Shown: positions 31,838 through 41,772, counted from the stretch's first letter. The stretch: DNA of 64,000 nt from an uncultured Phocaeicola sp. (GCA_947581855.1 CANPVZ010000006.1:62001-126000), one strand, 5' to 3'. Numbers and translations are program-made. The notes: generated by a model from the sequence alone, not told the origin.

Positions 31838-32632
31838 ATGAAAAACTCTTTAATTATATCTACTTATAATCGCCCGGATGCTTTGCGGGTATGTTTAGAT
31901 AGTGTATTCAAACAAACTGTCTTGCCTGATGAAGTTCTGATAGGGGATGATGGATCAACAGCCGAAACCGCTCGGTTGATTGAGGAACTCCAGAAAAAGG
32001 CGCCTTTTCCAATCCTTCACGTGTGGCATGAAGATAAAGGCTTCCGGTTGGCAATGATGCGCAATAAATGTGTAGCGAGAGCTTCAGGGGAATATATTAT
32101 AGAAATTGATGGAGACGTGTTTTTGCATCCACAATTTATAGCCGATCATTTACGTGAGGCAGAGAAAGGTATATATGTGAAAGGAGGACGTGCTAATTTG
32201 AATAAGGAAACGACGGAACTTATTTGCCGGGAAGGTATTGCACGTAGGTTGTCTTGTTGGAGTAGAAGTTTTGAAAGTAAACCGGAGAATGCTTGGCACA
32301 ATCGTTTTATTGCCCATTTTTTAGCTCCCCGTTATCGGAAGCATCATTCTGCAGCTTTAGGATGTAATCTTTCCTTCTTTCGGGAAGACTTCATTAAAAT
32401 TAATGGATACGACGAGTTTTTTGAGGGATGGGGAGGAGAAGATATTGATTTAGGTAATCGTCTCCAAAGGAGCGGATGCAGAAAGCGTTATCTTAAATTT
32501 GCCGGTATTGTTTATCATCTGTGGCACGAAGATAAATTTATGTATAACCGTGAAAAGAATTTTGCTTACGAGGCACAACAAAACGAATGCCGTACGGTAC
32601 GTTGCAACAATGGGGTGGATAAATACCTTTGA
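31838..32632 (+). CDS. Glycosyltransferase family 2 with galactosyltransferase-like C-terminus
   Basis: SLIISTYNRPDALRVCLDSVFKQTVLPDEVLIGDDGST...YIIEIDGDVFLHP...INGYDEFFEGWGGEDIDLGNRLQRSG. Confidence 0.92.
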   Translation: MKNSLIISTYNRPDALRVCLDSVFKQTVLPDEVLIGDDGSTAETARLIEELQKKAPFPILHVWHEDKGFRLAMMRNKCVARASGEYIIEIDGDVFLHPQFIADHLREAEKGIYVKGGRANLNKETTELICREGIARRLSCWSRSFESKPENAWHNRFIAHFLAPRYRKHHSAALGCNLSFFREDFIKINGYDEFFEGWGGEDIDLGNRLQRSGCRKRYLKFAGIVYHLWHEDKFMYNREKNFAYEAQQNECRTVRCNNGVDKYL

Positions 32633-32891
32633 TTGCTTCCTTTTGTGAGTACCTTTTTCTTTCATTTATCGTAATTCCAGCGAGGGAAATAAACGGAAAA
32701 AGGGAATGAATTCGATTAGGTTTACTATAGGAGAAACTCTTTCGATAGTTTTCCACCATATCGAATTCTGTAAAGCCTAAAGTAGGTGCTATTTCTTAGG
32801 TTTCTTGTATTTTTACTATGTGTTCTTGTTGTGGATTTCTACCGTTTGGGCAGTCAAACCGTATTTTGGAGGAATGCTTAAAGATACAAAA

Positions 32892-32924
32892 AAGGCAAGT
32901 AATTCGTCATGAATTACTTGCCTT
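32892..32924. terminator. Bidirectional terminator between convergent genes
   Basis: AAGGCAAGTAATTCgtcatGAATTACTTGCCTT, perfect 14-bp stem. Confidence 0.85.
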
Positions 32925-33022
32925 ATATTTTTTATTTTCTGAATATCCCTAATTCGTTATATTTTATAATAAATGAAAGGACTCACTTTGATATACCTCA
33001 AAAAATAGGATAGAACTAAGAG

Positions 33023-34150
33023 CTATTTGGGTGAAACCGACTTAGAAGCGTGAGTTTTCCATAAATCCAATGCAGCAGCTACAGTATCATCCATATCGGC
33101 ATAGGTATACTGGGCAAGGCGTCCTCCAAACAATACATTCTTTTTGGTTTGTGCCAATTTTTGATATTGTTGGAACAATTGATTGTTACGGTAGTCATTT
33201 ATCGGGTAATAAGGCTCCTTTCCCGGTTCGAACAAGTCGGGGAATTCGTAAGTAATCACGGTGTGGGGTTGTTGCCCGAATTCGAAATGCTTATGTTCGA
33301 TAAGGCGTGTGTAAGGAACCTCGCTTTCGCAATAGTTTACTACGGCGTTTCCTTGAAAGTCCTCTATTTCCAACCGCTTGTGTTCAAAGCGCAGACTACG
33401 ATATTCCAAACGGCCAAAACAGTAATCGAAATACTCATCAATGCATCCTGTATATAATACAGTGTCAGCTAAGACATCAAGTTCTGCTCTATGTACCATG
33501 TAATCCACTCCCGTGCGTACATCGCACCCTTTCAACAAACGTTCCGTCAAAAGATTATAACCTCCAATCGGAATGCCTTGATATGGGTCGTTGAAGTAGT
33601 TATTATTATAGGTAAACCGGAATGGAACGCGGCGGATGATAAATGCGGGAAGTTCTTTTGCCGGACGTCCCCATTGTTTTTCGGTATATCCTTTGATTAA
33701 TCGTTCGTAAATATCTTTTCCACACAACGTCAAAGCCTGTTCTTCCAAATTGGCAGGTTCCGTAATGTAGGCATAGGCGCTACGTTGTTCCTCTATTTTG
33801 GCTTTTGCTTCCGCCGGAGTCCTTACTTCTTTCCATAATTGATGGAAAGTGTTCATATTGAAAGGTAAGTTGTATAACTCATCATGATAATGAGCTAATG
33901 GGGAATTTATATAGTGGTTGAATTCAACTAATCTGTTTACATAGTGCCATACTTCTTTATTGTCGGTATGGAATATGTGCGCCCCATATGTATGTACATG
34001 AATACCATCTATATCTTCACAATAGATATTTCCGCCTGTTTGCGGGCGTTTATCAATTACTAAACATTTCTTTCCTGCGCGGTGCGCTTCATGGGCAAAA
34101 ACTGAACCGAAAAGTCCTGCTCCGACAATTAAATAATCATATTGGCACAT
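33023..34150 (-). CDS. glf: UDP-galactopyranose mutase
   Basis: YDYLIVGAGLFGSVFAHEAHRAGKKCLVIDKRPQTGGNIY...HTYGAHIFHTDNKEVWHYV; GYTEKQWGRPAKELP. Confidence 0.96.
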   Translation of the reverse strand: MCQYDYLIVGAGLFGSVFAHEAHRAGKKCLVIDKRPQTGGNIYCEDIDGIHVHTYGAHIFHTDNKEVWHYVNRLVEFNHYINSPLAHYHDELYNLPFNMNTFHQLWKEVRTPAEAKAKIEEQRSAYAYITEPANLEEQALTLCGKDIYERLIKGYTEKQWGRPAKELPAFIIRRVPFRFTYNNNYFNDPYQGIPIGGYNLLTERLLKGCDVRTGVDYMVHRAELDVLADTVLYTGCIDEYFDYCFGRLEYRSLRFEHKRLEIEDFQGNAVVNYCESEVPYTRLIEHKHFEFGQQPHTVITYEFPDLFEPGKEPYYPINDYRNNQLFQQYQKLAQTKKNVLFGGRLAQYTYADMDDTVAAALDLWKTHASKSVSPK

Positions 34151-34467
34151 AAATTAAGTACTTTAGGCATTCGCCACATTTTTTAATGAGGGCAAACTTA
34201 CATATAAATTCCGATTTATATACCGGTTGAATATAGAAACTTTTTTTCTTCGAGGAAATATAAGGATTTCTTTGTACTTGTCGGTTGAATATATTTTTTT
34301 ACCAACTTCTCCTTTTTATTCATTATTTTTTGTTGTCCTTTGATGTAGAACCAAGAATTGTGGCATTGCGCAGGTTAAAAATGATGCAGTTGTTTTTGTC
34401 TGTAGTATTGCCTTGGATATGCGTCCATCCTTTTAGCAATTGAACTGACGCATATCCGGCAAAGAAC

Positions 34468-35604
34468 TTATTCAGGTTGGTTATATTGTACAGGAATCCG
34501 GATGGAGTAGTGTTCCATACCTTCCTTCAATACTGCGAAGAAGTCTTCAATATCTTTTTCATCAATAGCTCCTAAAGCACAGAGACGGAATGTATTGGTG
34601 GTGGAAATCTTTCCCGGGTAAATGGTGAATCCTCGTTCGTAACAATAATTGTGTATTTTCTCAAAGTCCCAGTTAGGATCATCGGGATAAAGTACGGACA
34701 CGACTAATCCCGACTGCCATTCCCTTTTAATGACATTTCGGAAACCCAGTTGTTCCAAGCCTTTATGGATGGCTTCAAAGACGCGTTTGTGTCGTGCGAA
34801 CTTCATTTCTTCTCCCATCTCGAAATACTCGTCTAAGGCTTTTCGGGTAGCGTATACGGTTTGTACAGGAGGAGTAAAATGCATCTCTCCGGTTCGTTCA
34901 AAGAAATCATATTGTAAATAAAGATTGCAGTAATAGGATCTTTTCGGATAGTTTTTCGATTGTTTGATGATATCTTCGTTTCCAATGATAAACGATAAAC
35001 CGGTCATTGCCATTAATCCCTTTTGAGCCGAAGCCATACAGAAATCAACGTTGTCTTTTTCCATATCTAAGGGGATCATGCCTAATGAGGATGTCGTGTC
35101 GACTACAAAAATAGCGTGATAGCGGTGTGCTAATGTTCCGATTTGTTGCAGTGGATTCAATAATCCGGTACCGGTTTCATGGTGGGTGGTGTATACTAGC
35201 GCAATGTCGGGATTTTCTTTCAGAGCCTTTTCCACTTCATCCGGTCGGATCGGTTCGTAAATAGATGATTTCAGGTTGATATGAGGAAGTCCGTAATATT
35301 CACAGATTTCTGCGGCACGTGTGCTATAAGCCCCGTTGTTCAAAATCAAAGCTTTTTTTCCGGCAGGTAACAATGAATTGAGGCAAATATCAATATTAAT
35401 TGTGCCTGATCCGCAAAATAGAACAGATGTATATTTCTCCGGTGAGGCATGCACAACCTTCAGCAAATCTTTTCTCAGTCCTTTCATCATGTCCGCGAAC
35501 TCTTTTTCGCGCGGGCAAATATCGGGCACAACTTGTGCCATTTTTACAGTGTCGGTGGTTGTGGCCGGCCCCGGATTCAGTAATATGTTTCTTTTTATGT
35601 TCAT
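34468..35604 (-). CDS. 2-aminoethylphosphonate--pyruvate transaminase
   Basis: LLNPGPATTTDTVKMAQVVPDICPREKEF...FCGSGTINIDICLNSLL...FVVDTTSSLGMIPLDMEKDNVDFCMASAQKGLM; located next to PEP mutase/decarboxylase genes. Confidence 0.93.
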   Translation of the reverse strand: MNIKRNILLNPGPATTTDTVKMAQVVPDICPREKEFADMMKGLRKDLLKVVHASPEKYTSVLFCGSGTINIDICLNSLLPAGKKALILNNGAYSTRAAEICEYYGLPHINLKSSIYEPIRPDEVEKALKENPDIALVYTTHHETGTGLLNPLQQIGTLAHRYHAIFVVDTTSSLGMIPLDMEKDNVDFCMASAQKGLMAMTGLSFIIGNEDIIKQSKNYPKRSYYCNLYLQYDFFERTGEMHFTPPVQTVYATRKALDEYFEMGEEMKFARHKRVFEAIHKGLEQLGFRNVIKREWQSGLVVSVLYPDDPNWDFEKIHNYCYERGFTIYPGKISTTNTFRLCALGAIDEKDIEDFFAVLKEGMEHYSIRIPVQYNQPE

Positions 35605-35609
35605 GATAA

Positions 35610-36737
35610 CTACTTGTTTAGGAATTCCATTAGGTTTTCTTTATTTTCAATTGGCGTGGTGGTAGGGCGTCCTAAGTCTTTGCGAGCTCCTTTCTTTACT
35701 TTCACTTCGAGCAAAAGCGGTGTTGGCTGTTCGGAAAGATGGTTCAAAGCCTCTTGCAATGCCTGTTCGTTTTCTACGCTTATCACTTTTTTATATCCGC
35801 AAGCTTGTGCTATTTGAGGAAGATCCAATTGGAATCCGATAGTCGGTTGCCCGCCTACGGAATCGTGTGCTCCATTATTCAGCACAATGTGAAAATAGTT
35901 GGAAGGGTTCATGCTTCCTATGATTCCGAGGGCTCCCATATGCATGATCGTTGCGCCGTCTCCGTCTATGCAAAAAACTCTTCTTTCGGGTTTGTTTAAG
36001 GCAATACCCAGTGCTATTTGCGAGGCATGCCCCATAGAACCCACTGTAAGGAAATCACGTTTGTGGCCTTGCCCCGTAGCTTCCCGGTATTCGAAAAGTT
36101 CTCTCGAAATCATTCCTGTAGTAGATACCACGATATCGCTGTCTTCCATATGGGATACAATCTGTCCGATTGTTTGCTCGCGGCTCAGTTCGTAAATCGG
36201 CAAGGTATTTTCGGGGCGTTTGTATTCCTCAAAAGAACCTTTTCGTATGACAAGGGCGAAGGGCTCTTTGGTTTCTTCCATAAAACGGATAGAGCGTTCC
36301 AATTGTACAGTCAGAAGCGTTTCCTCCGTTTCCATGATTTCGTGGCGGATTCCCATTGCTTCTAACAAGGGGATTGTTACTTTCCCCTGTTTCACATGCT
36401 GAGGCTCATCTTTTACTTCCGGTTCGCCTCTCCAGCCAATCAGTAATAATACGGGAATGTTATAGACCTCTTTATCCATAAGCGACAAAAGCGGATTCAC
36501 CGTGTTTCCTAATCCGGAATTCTGCATATAGACGACAGGAATGTTACCGGTAGCCAGATAATAACCGGCTGCTAATCCGACTGAACCTCCTTCGTTAGCA
36601 GCAATAATATGATTTTTCTTCTCCGTGTTATGCGTAAGATAAGCACATAGATTTTTCAATAATGAATCGGGTACTCCTGAATAGAACTCAAGTCCCCTCT
36701 TTTGTAAAAACTGGTAAAAGAAAGCGGGTGATATCAT
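35610..36737 (-). CDS. aepY: Phosphonopyruvate decarboxylase
   Basis: FYSGVPDSLLKNLCAYL...ANEGGSVGLAAGYYLATG...FCIDGDGATIMHMGALGIIGSMNPSNYFHIVLNNGAHDSVGGQPT (TPP enzyme). Confidence 0.95.
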   Translation of the reverse strand: MISPAFFYQFLQKRGLEFYSGVPDSLLKNLCAYLTHNTEKKNHIIAANEGGSVGLAAGYYLATGNIPVVYMQNSGLGNTVNPLLSLMDKEVYNIPVLLLIGWRGEPEVKDEPQHVKQGKVTIPLLEAMGIRHEIMETEETLLTVQLERSIRFMEETKEPFALVIRKGSFEEYKRPENTLPIYELSREQTIGQIVSHMEDSDIVVSTTGMISRELFEYREATGQGHKRDFLTVGSMGHASQIALGIALNKPERRVFCIDGDGATIMHMGALGIIGSMNPSNYFHIVLNNGAHDSVGGQPTIGFQLDLPQIAQACGYKKVISVENEQALQEALNHLSEQPTPLLLEVKVKKGARKDLGRPTTTPIENKENLMEFLNK

Positions 36738-36745
36738 TTTTATAA

Positions 36746-38047
36746 CTATTTGGTTCCGGGAATTAATTCTAAGATCTCTTTAATAGGCATGCAATACTCA
36801 TTAGCTTCTGCCGCTCGCTCGTTTTCAAGAATAAGAGTTGCTACTTTTCGCATGGCCGGATAGGCGGCTCGCAGCATGTGGTTGGCGTAAATCACTATAT
36901 TTACACCCCATTCGCAGAGTTCTTTCTCGTAAATCGTGTTATATGTGGTAGGTACAACAACGATGGGAACGGAGGGATGAAGTTTCCGAAAATGCAGGCA
37001 AAACTCTTTGATATCTTCTCCCGATTTGTTTTTACTGTGAATCATGATTCCATCGGCACCTGCGTTTACATAAGCATAAGCTCTTTCCAGTGCGTCCTCA
37101 ACTGTTTTTCCCGCAATCAGGCTTTCTATGCGTGCGATAATCATGAAGTCGTTTGTAACTTGTGCAGCTTTTCCCGCATGTATTTTGGCACAGAAACCTT
37201 CAATCGTATCTTGTGTCTGTATGGCATCGGTCCCGAAGAGTGAATTCTTTTTCAGCCCTACTTTATCTTCAATGATAACCGCAGAAATTCCGTGGCGTTC
37301 GAGCGTACGTACCGTAAAAACAAAATGTTCGATCTTTCCACCGGTATCTCCGTCGAAAATAATAGGTTTGGTAGTACATTCCAGAATATTGTTTAAATCT
37401 TGCAATCGGGTAGTGAGGTCTACCGCTTCGATATCCGGTTTCCCTTTAGAAGTAGAGTCCGTCAGACTGCTCGACCACATCCCGTCGAAAACTTCTGTTT
37501 TCAATTTGTTCTTTACTTCTAAATTCTCTATAATCAAGCCGCATAAGCCATCATGCGCTTCTAAAATGCGGACAATGGGTTTAGCTTGGATGAGTCGGCG
37601 TAAAGATTTTAGTCGTACTTCCGGCGTAGTTCCGATTGCCTTCATGTCTTCTATCAGGCCGGAAGAGTTGATTCCCTGAGTATATGGAATTTCTATAACC
37701 TTGCCGCCTAATTCTTCCATTACTTTAAAGACTTCTTCTCTGAGCTCCTGTTCCGGTCCGGTTTTCCAGTCATCACCATGAATAATATAATCCGGTTTCA
37801 AAGTTCTCAGATTATGCGTGTAACTCCATTCATCCTGCGGCACAATCAGCGATACGCCTTTAATATTTTCTACCACTTTCTTGCGTTGCTCATAAGTCAG
37901 GTAAGGCAACCGTTTGTGAGTGGCGATGGCTTTGTCTGTAAATAATCCTATTATTACGTCACCATAGTGAGTCGCTTCGTTGATGATATTTATTAGTCCC
38001 GGGTGCATGATGTCCGCAATCATTCCCAGATAAACTGTTTTACCCAT
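36746..38047 (-). CDS. aepX: Phosphoenolpyruvate mutase with N-terminal cytidylyltransferase-like domain
   Basis: N-term: VYLGMIADIMHPGLINIINEATHYGDVIIGLFTD; C-term PEP mutase: EAHDGLCGLIIE...DGMWSSSLTDSTSKGKPDIE...IIFDGDTGGKIEHF...IEDKVGLKKNSLFG. Confidence 0.95.
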   Translation of the reverse strand: MGKTVYLGMIADIMHPGLINIINEATHYGDVIIGLFTDKAIATHKRLPYLTYEQRKKVVENIKGVSLIVPQDEWSYTHNLRTLKPDYIIHGDDWKTGPEQELREEVFKVMEELGGKVIEIPYTQGINSSGLIEDMKAIGTTPEVRLKSLRRLIQAKPIVRILEAHDGLCGLIIENLEVKNKLKTEVFDGMWSSSLTDSTSKGKPDIEAVDLTTRLQDLNNILECTTKPIIFDGDTGGKIEHFVFTVRTLERHGISAVIIEDKVGLKKNSLFGTDAIQTQDTIEGFCAKIHAGKAAQVTNDFMIIARIESLIAGKTVEDALERAYAYVNAGADGIMIHSKNKSGEDIKEFCLHFRKLHPSVPIVVVPTTYNTIYEKELCEWGVNIVIYANHMLRAAYPAMRKVATLILENERAAEANEYCMPIKEILELIPGTK

Positions 38048-38059
38048 ATTTTATTTGTG

Positions 38060-38779
38060 TTAGATATATTTTATTATGTGTTCTTCTGCGTATTTAAGGT
38101 CATCTTTATCGTCTATTTCGTACCATTTCAGTCCCTCTACGTTTAATACATAAACGGGTAACTCGTGTTGAGACATATATAAGAGCTCATATTCGTAACC
38201 AAGTTTCGGTTGTTCTTTTAATTTCCGGGCGTAATCGCGACACATGGCATGGTAAAAGCGGTTGGAAAGCTTGTGAATACCTACCAACTCACCTTTTGCG
38301 TGGAGTACAGACGCATCTGTTGAGCAATTACTGAGAATGTGCTGTTCGTCATGTTCTACAAAATATTGATCCTGAAATTTGGTAAGTGGGGAAATCAACA
38401 TGACGTCCGGATGGGGACACTCCAATAAAGAAGTGATAGCTTTTTCTTCAAATACGAGATCCGATTCTAAAAGTAAAAAGTCATCTTTTCCTATTATTTC
38501 TTTGCATTGATATAAAGTGTACATGCTATTAGTTTCGGCATAGCAAGGGTTGTAGCAACATTCTATTTGCGGATAGTCCAGCGGGTACTTATCGTAAACC
38601 TCTTTTTGATATCCTGTACCGATAATGATACGTTCAATACCACAATGAATCAATGTTTCAACGGAACGTTCAATCATCGGTATGCCGCCTGCCTTAATGC
38701 ATCCTTTAGGAATCAACCGGGTATATTCCCCGAAACGGCTTCCGATACCCGCAGCCATAATAACTGCCGTTTTTATCAT
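38060..38779 (-). CDS. Nucleotidyltransferase (probable CTP:phosphonate cytidylyltransferase, PntC-like)
   Basis: IKTAVIMAAGIGSRFGEYTRLIPKGCIKAGGIPMIERSVETL; first gene of the phosphonate operon. Confidence 0.85.
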   Translation of the reverse strand: MIKTAVIMAAGIGSRFGEYTRLIPKGCIKAGGIPMIERSVETLIHCGIERIIIGTGYQKEVYDKYPLDYPQIECCYNPCYAETNSMYTLYQCKEIIGKDDFLLLESDLVFEEKAITSLLECPHPDVMLISPLTKFQDQYFVEHDEQHILSNCSTDASVLHAKGELVGIHKLSNRFYHAMCRDYARKLKEQPKLGYEYELLYMSQHELPVYVLNVEGLKWYEIDDKDDLKYAEEHIIKYI

Positions 38780-38930
38780 ATATCTGTGTTTTAATTTACT
38801 AATATGCAAAGATAAGATTATTTATTAAAAAAAGACTGTTGTTTGTTAACTAAATGTCATATATTCTTCTATTTGCTTCAGACTGTAAAAAGAACAAGTT
38901 AAAAATTAGCTTATAAAGTAAAAAAATAAT

Positions 38931-38938
38931 TATCTTTG
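38931..38938 (+). promoter_or_regulatory. -7 box TATCTTTG upstream of licD
   Basis: TATCTTTG 25 nt before ATG at 38964, in the region divergent from the phosphonate operon. Confidence 0.5.
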
Positions 38939-38963
38939 TCGAAAGATAAAACAGACATATACT

Positions 38964-39785
38964 ATGGAATCATTCAATCTTCGCACCTTTCAGTTAAGAT
39001 TGCTGGATATACTTACGGAAGTAGATGCAGTATGTAAAAAGCATGACATCTGTTATTATTTGGTGGCAGGGTCATTACTCGGTGCTGTACGCCATCAGGG
39101 ATTTATTCCTTGGGATGACGATATTGATATTGCAATGCCGCGTCCTGATTATGAACGATTTATCCAACATGCAAAAGAGTGGTTGCCTGGGCAATTAGAA
39201 CTTGTTTGTCCTGAAACTGTAGAAAATTATCCTTTTGGTTTTGGTAAGATACAGGATGCCAGCACTACTTTATTGGAACGACGTAAACTGCAGTATGTTG
39301 GAGGTGTGTGTATTGATGTTTTTCCGTTAGATGGAATCTCTTCAAATAAGATAAAGCAATGTTGGTTATTCATGCAAAGCCACTTTTGGGGGAGACTGTT
39401 ATATTTTACTTGTCGTGACCCTTATAAGCATGGACGCGGGTTACGTTCATTACCAACATTATGCTGCCGATTCTGTTTTAATCGTAGTTATTTGCAGAAA
39501 AAACTGAAACAAGTACGAACCAAATATGATTTTAATTCCTCCGAATGGGTGGTTGATCATGATTTTCCTAGGTCGCGTGCCATTGCGCCTAAAGCCGTGT
39601 ATGGAACACCTGTTTCGATTTCTTTTGAAGGGAAGGTATTTAATGGAGTAAGTCAGCCGGACGCATTGCTTTCATTGGTATATGGAGATTATATGGTTGT
39701 ACCGCCTCATTCCAAACAAAAGCAGCACTGTTACCGTATCGTAAAACTAGATCAGTCGTATCGTCAATATACGGGAAGCTTGTAA
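38964..39785 (+). CDS. LicD family phosphotransferase
   Basis: LLDILTEVDAVCKKHDICYYLVAGSLLGAVRHQGFIPWDDDIDIAMPRPDYERF. Confidence 0.95.
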   Translation: MESFNLRTFQLRLLDILTEVDAVCKKHDICYYLVAGSLLGAVRHQGFIPWDDDIDIAMPRPDYERFIQHAKEWLPGQLELVCPETVENYPFGFGKIQDASTTLLERRKLQYVGGVCIDVFPLDGISSNKIKQCWLFMQSHFWGRLLYFTCRDPYKHGRGLRSLPTLCCRFCFNRSYLQKKLKQVRTKYDFNSSEWVVDHDFPRSRAIAPKAVYGTPVSISFEGKVFNGVSQPDALLSLVYGDYMVVPPHSKQKQHCYRIVKLDQSYRQYTGSL

Positions 39786-39954
39786 TGCCATATTCATCTG
39801 GAAAGAAAGGTATCTTTTTGGCTAAATCAGCTTATGTAGGGGTGTTCTTTCTTCCGATTTCAACTTCCCGGTTTATAAAATAAGAGGGACAACTAGTATA
39901 GTTTGTTCTCTCTTACTTCTTTTTATTTTTAATAGGTTATTTTTCTTCGTCCTG

Positions 39955-40036
39955 CATACATGGGCTATAGAATTTACATATGCAGGCTATATAGTTTACA
40001 TACATAGTCTGTATCGTTTGCATATATGGGCTGAAG
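39955..40036. repeat. 22-bp-period tandem array, family C
   Basis: CATACATGGGCTATAGAATTTA / CATATGCAGGCTATATAGTTTA / CATACATAGTCTGTATCGTTTG / CATATATGGGCTGAAG, starts at 39955, 39977, 39999, 40021. Confidence 0.85.
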
Positions 40037-40233
40037 AAAAAGATAAGACTTTTAAAGAACTTTTCGGCATCGTTGAAGGTTTTTATAAGAAAGGGGAGAG
40101 AAAACTATTCTCTTTCTCCTGATGTAGTGAAAGGAACAATAAACTTAAAAAACGATGCAATAGAGATGGATGCTTTACCTTCAACATATTGAGTATAGTG
40201 GAATTTCCAAACTTTTAAAGGAAAATACCTTGA

Positions 40234-40361
40234 TTTGCATAAGCACCTGATAGGAGTCTGCAAATAAGTGTCTTAACAATGTATGACAAGCTGAAATAGC
40301 ACCGATAGGGGTGCTGACAAATCATTTGTCAACCCTTGTCAACACTCTTGCCAGTACATTG
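40234..40361. other. Nested/branched palindromic intergenic structure
   Basis: CAATGTATGACAAG...CTTGTCA...TACATTG outer arms enclosing AGCACCgatagGGGTGCT and TGACAAATCATTTGTCA; upstream TTTGCA..TGCAAA hairpin. Confidence 0.7.
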
Positions 40362-40768
40362 CAATTAATTAATAAGTATGTAATGTATTATATATACGTG
40401 TATTAGTGTGCCGGCGAAAATAGCAAAAAAGCAGAGACGCAAAGTAATCAAATTCGATGCATAAGCATGTTGGGTTTTAGTAATTATGTATAATTTTTTG
40501 ATTGTATAGATAAAACGCTTTAGCCAAATTGCATAACACTCTACATGAATAAGTACCCGCTGAACTATCCGCAGGTAAGGTTGTAATAAATATCTCATAT
40601 ATAATAGGAAATGAGGAATTTAACTTATAGATATTCTGTTCTGATTTGCTTCTTTTATTGCATATAAATTCTTTAAAGTATGAAATAACAAGATTGAGAA
40701 AACCTTTAAAAGCTACTAAAACTCTTTATATATGTGTGAGTAAATGGTTATATAGTAAAATAAATTTT

Positions 40769-41569
40769 ATGATGAACAGTATTGTAAAGATAGTAATACC
40801 CTTTTATAAAGTAAATCTTAAGAGTTGGGAACGTGTTTCGTTGGATAATACAATGAAAGTGCTTTCTGCCCATCCTATAGTTTTTCTTAAACCATTTGGG
40901 TTAGATATTAGTGAATTTACAATGGTATATCCTCAGGCAGAGGTGATGGAGGTTTCTTCTGAATGGTTGGGAAGGAAAAACGGAATAGACGGATACAATG
41001 AAATGATGATGTCGAAGGATTTTTATGATTTGTTTGCCGATACGGAATATATTTTTATTTGCCATCTCGATGCCTGGGTATTTCGTGATGATTTGTTGGA
41101 TTGGTGTAGAAGGGGTTATGACTTGGTGGCGGCTCCTTGGCCCACACGACCACGGTATACTCGTTTCCCATTGAAACAATATCTATGGTTGCGTTCATGT
41201 TTCATTTCCCCGAATCGGATGGTTCGTTCAAAAATGTTCGGTAAGATTGGAAACGGAGGATTATGCTTGCGTAAAGTGGCTGCTTTAAGTGCAGCATGTG
41301 AACGATATGCCGATGAGATTTTACGTTTTAATAAAAAGAAAGGACCTCTTTATAATGAAGATATCTTTTGGGCTCTGGTTCCGAAAGAATTTATTTATCC
41401 GAGTGTGGAAGAAGCCTTGGATTTCGCATATGATTTGAAGCCGGATGTTTGTCATGAGCTTCATCATCGGCAATTACCTATGGGGTGTCATGGCTTTATG
41501 CATAAGAGGAGGATTCGTTTTTGGGAGAAGTTTATTCCTTGTATCGGGACTTTTTCCGTTGAACGCTAA
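40769..41569 (+). CDS. DUF5672-like putative glycosyltransferase
   Basis: VKIVIPFYKVNLKSWERVSLDNTMKVLSAHPIVFLKP...YIFICHLDAWVFRDDLLDWCRRGYDLVAAPW...NGGLCLRKV. Confidence 0.75.
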   Translation: MMNSIVKIVIPFYKVNLKSWERVSLDNTMKVLSAHPIVFLKPFGLDISEFTMVYPQAEVMEVSSEWLGRKNGIDGYNEMMMSKDFYDLFADTEYIFICHLDAWVFRDDLLDWCRRGYDLVAAPWPTRPRYTRFPLKQYLWLRSCFISPNRMVRSKMFGKIGNGGLCLRKVAALSAACERYADEILRFNKKKGPLYNEDIFWALVPKEFIYPSVEEALDFAYDLKPDVCHELHHRQLPMGCHGFMHKRRIRFWEKFIPCIGTFSVER

Positions 41570-41772
41570 GTTCTGTGGTTGCTGATTTTCCGTTGGTTAC
41601 AATAGGATTGTTTTGGTTATTTTGTTTAAATTGAGGCATGCCATCGTCCGTGTCGGCACCAATTGCTTTTTATAAAGGCCGGCTGTGGGTCTGTATATAA
41701 ATATTTCAAACAAAAATGTGGGTAGATATGTTACGAATGTCTATATTTGTAAAGTAACTTATCGCCCTTTGT

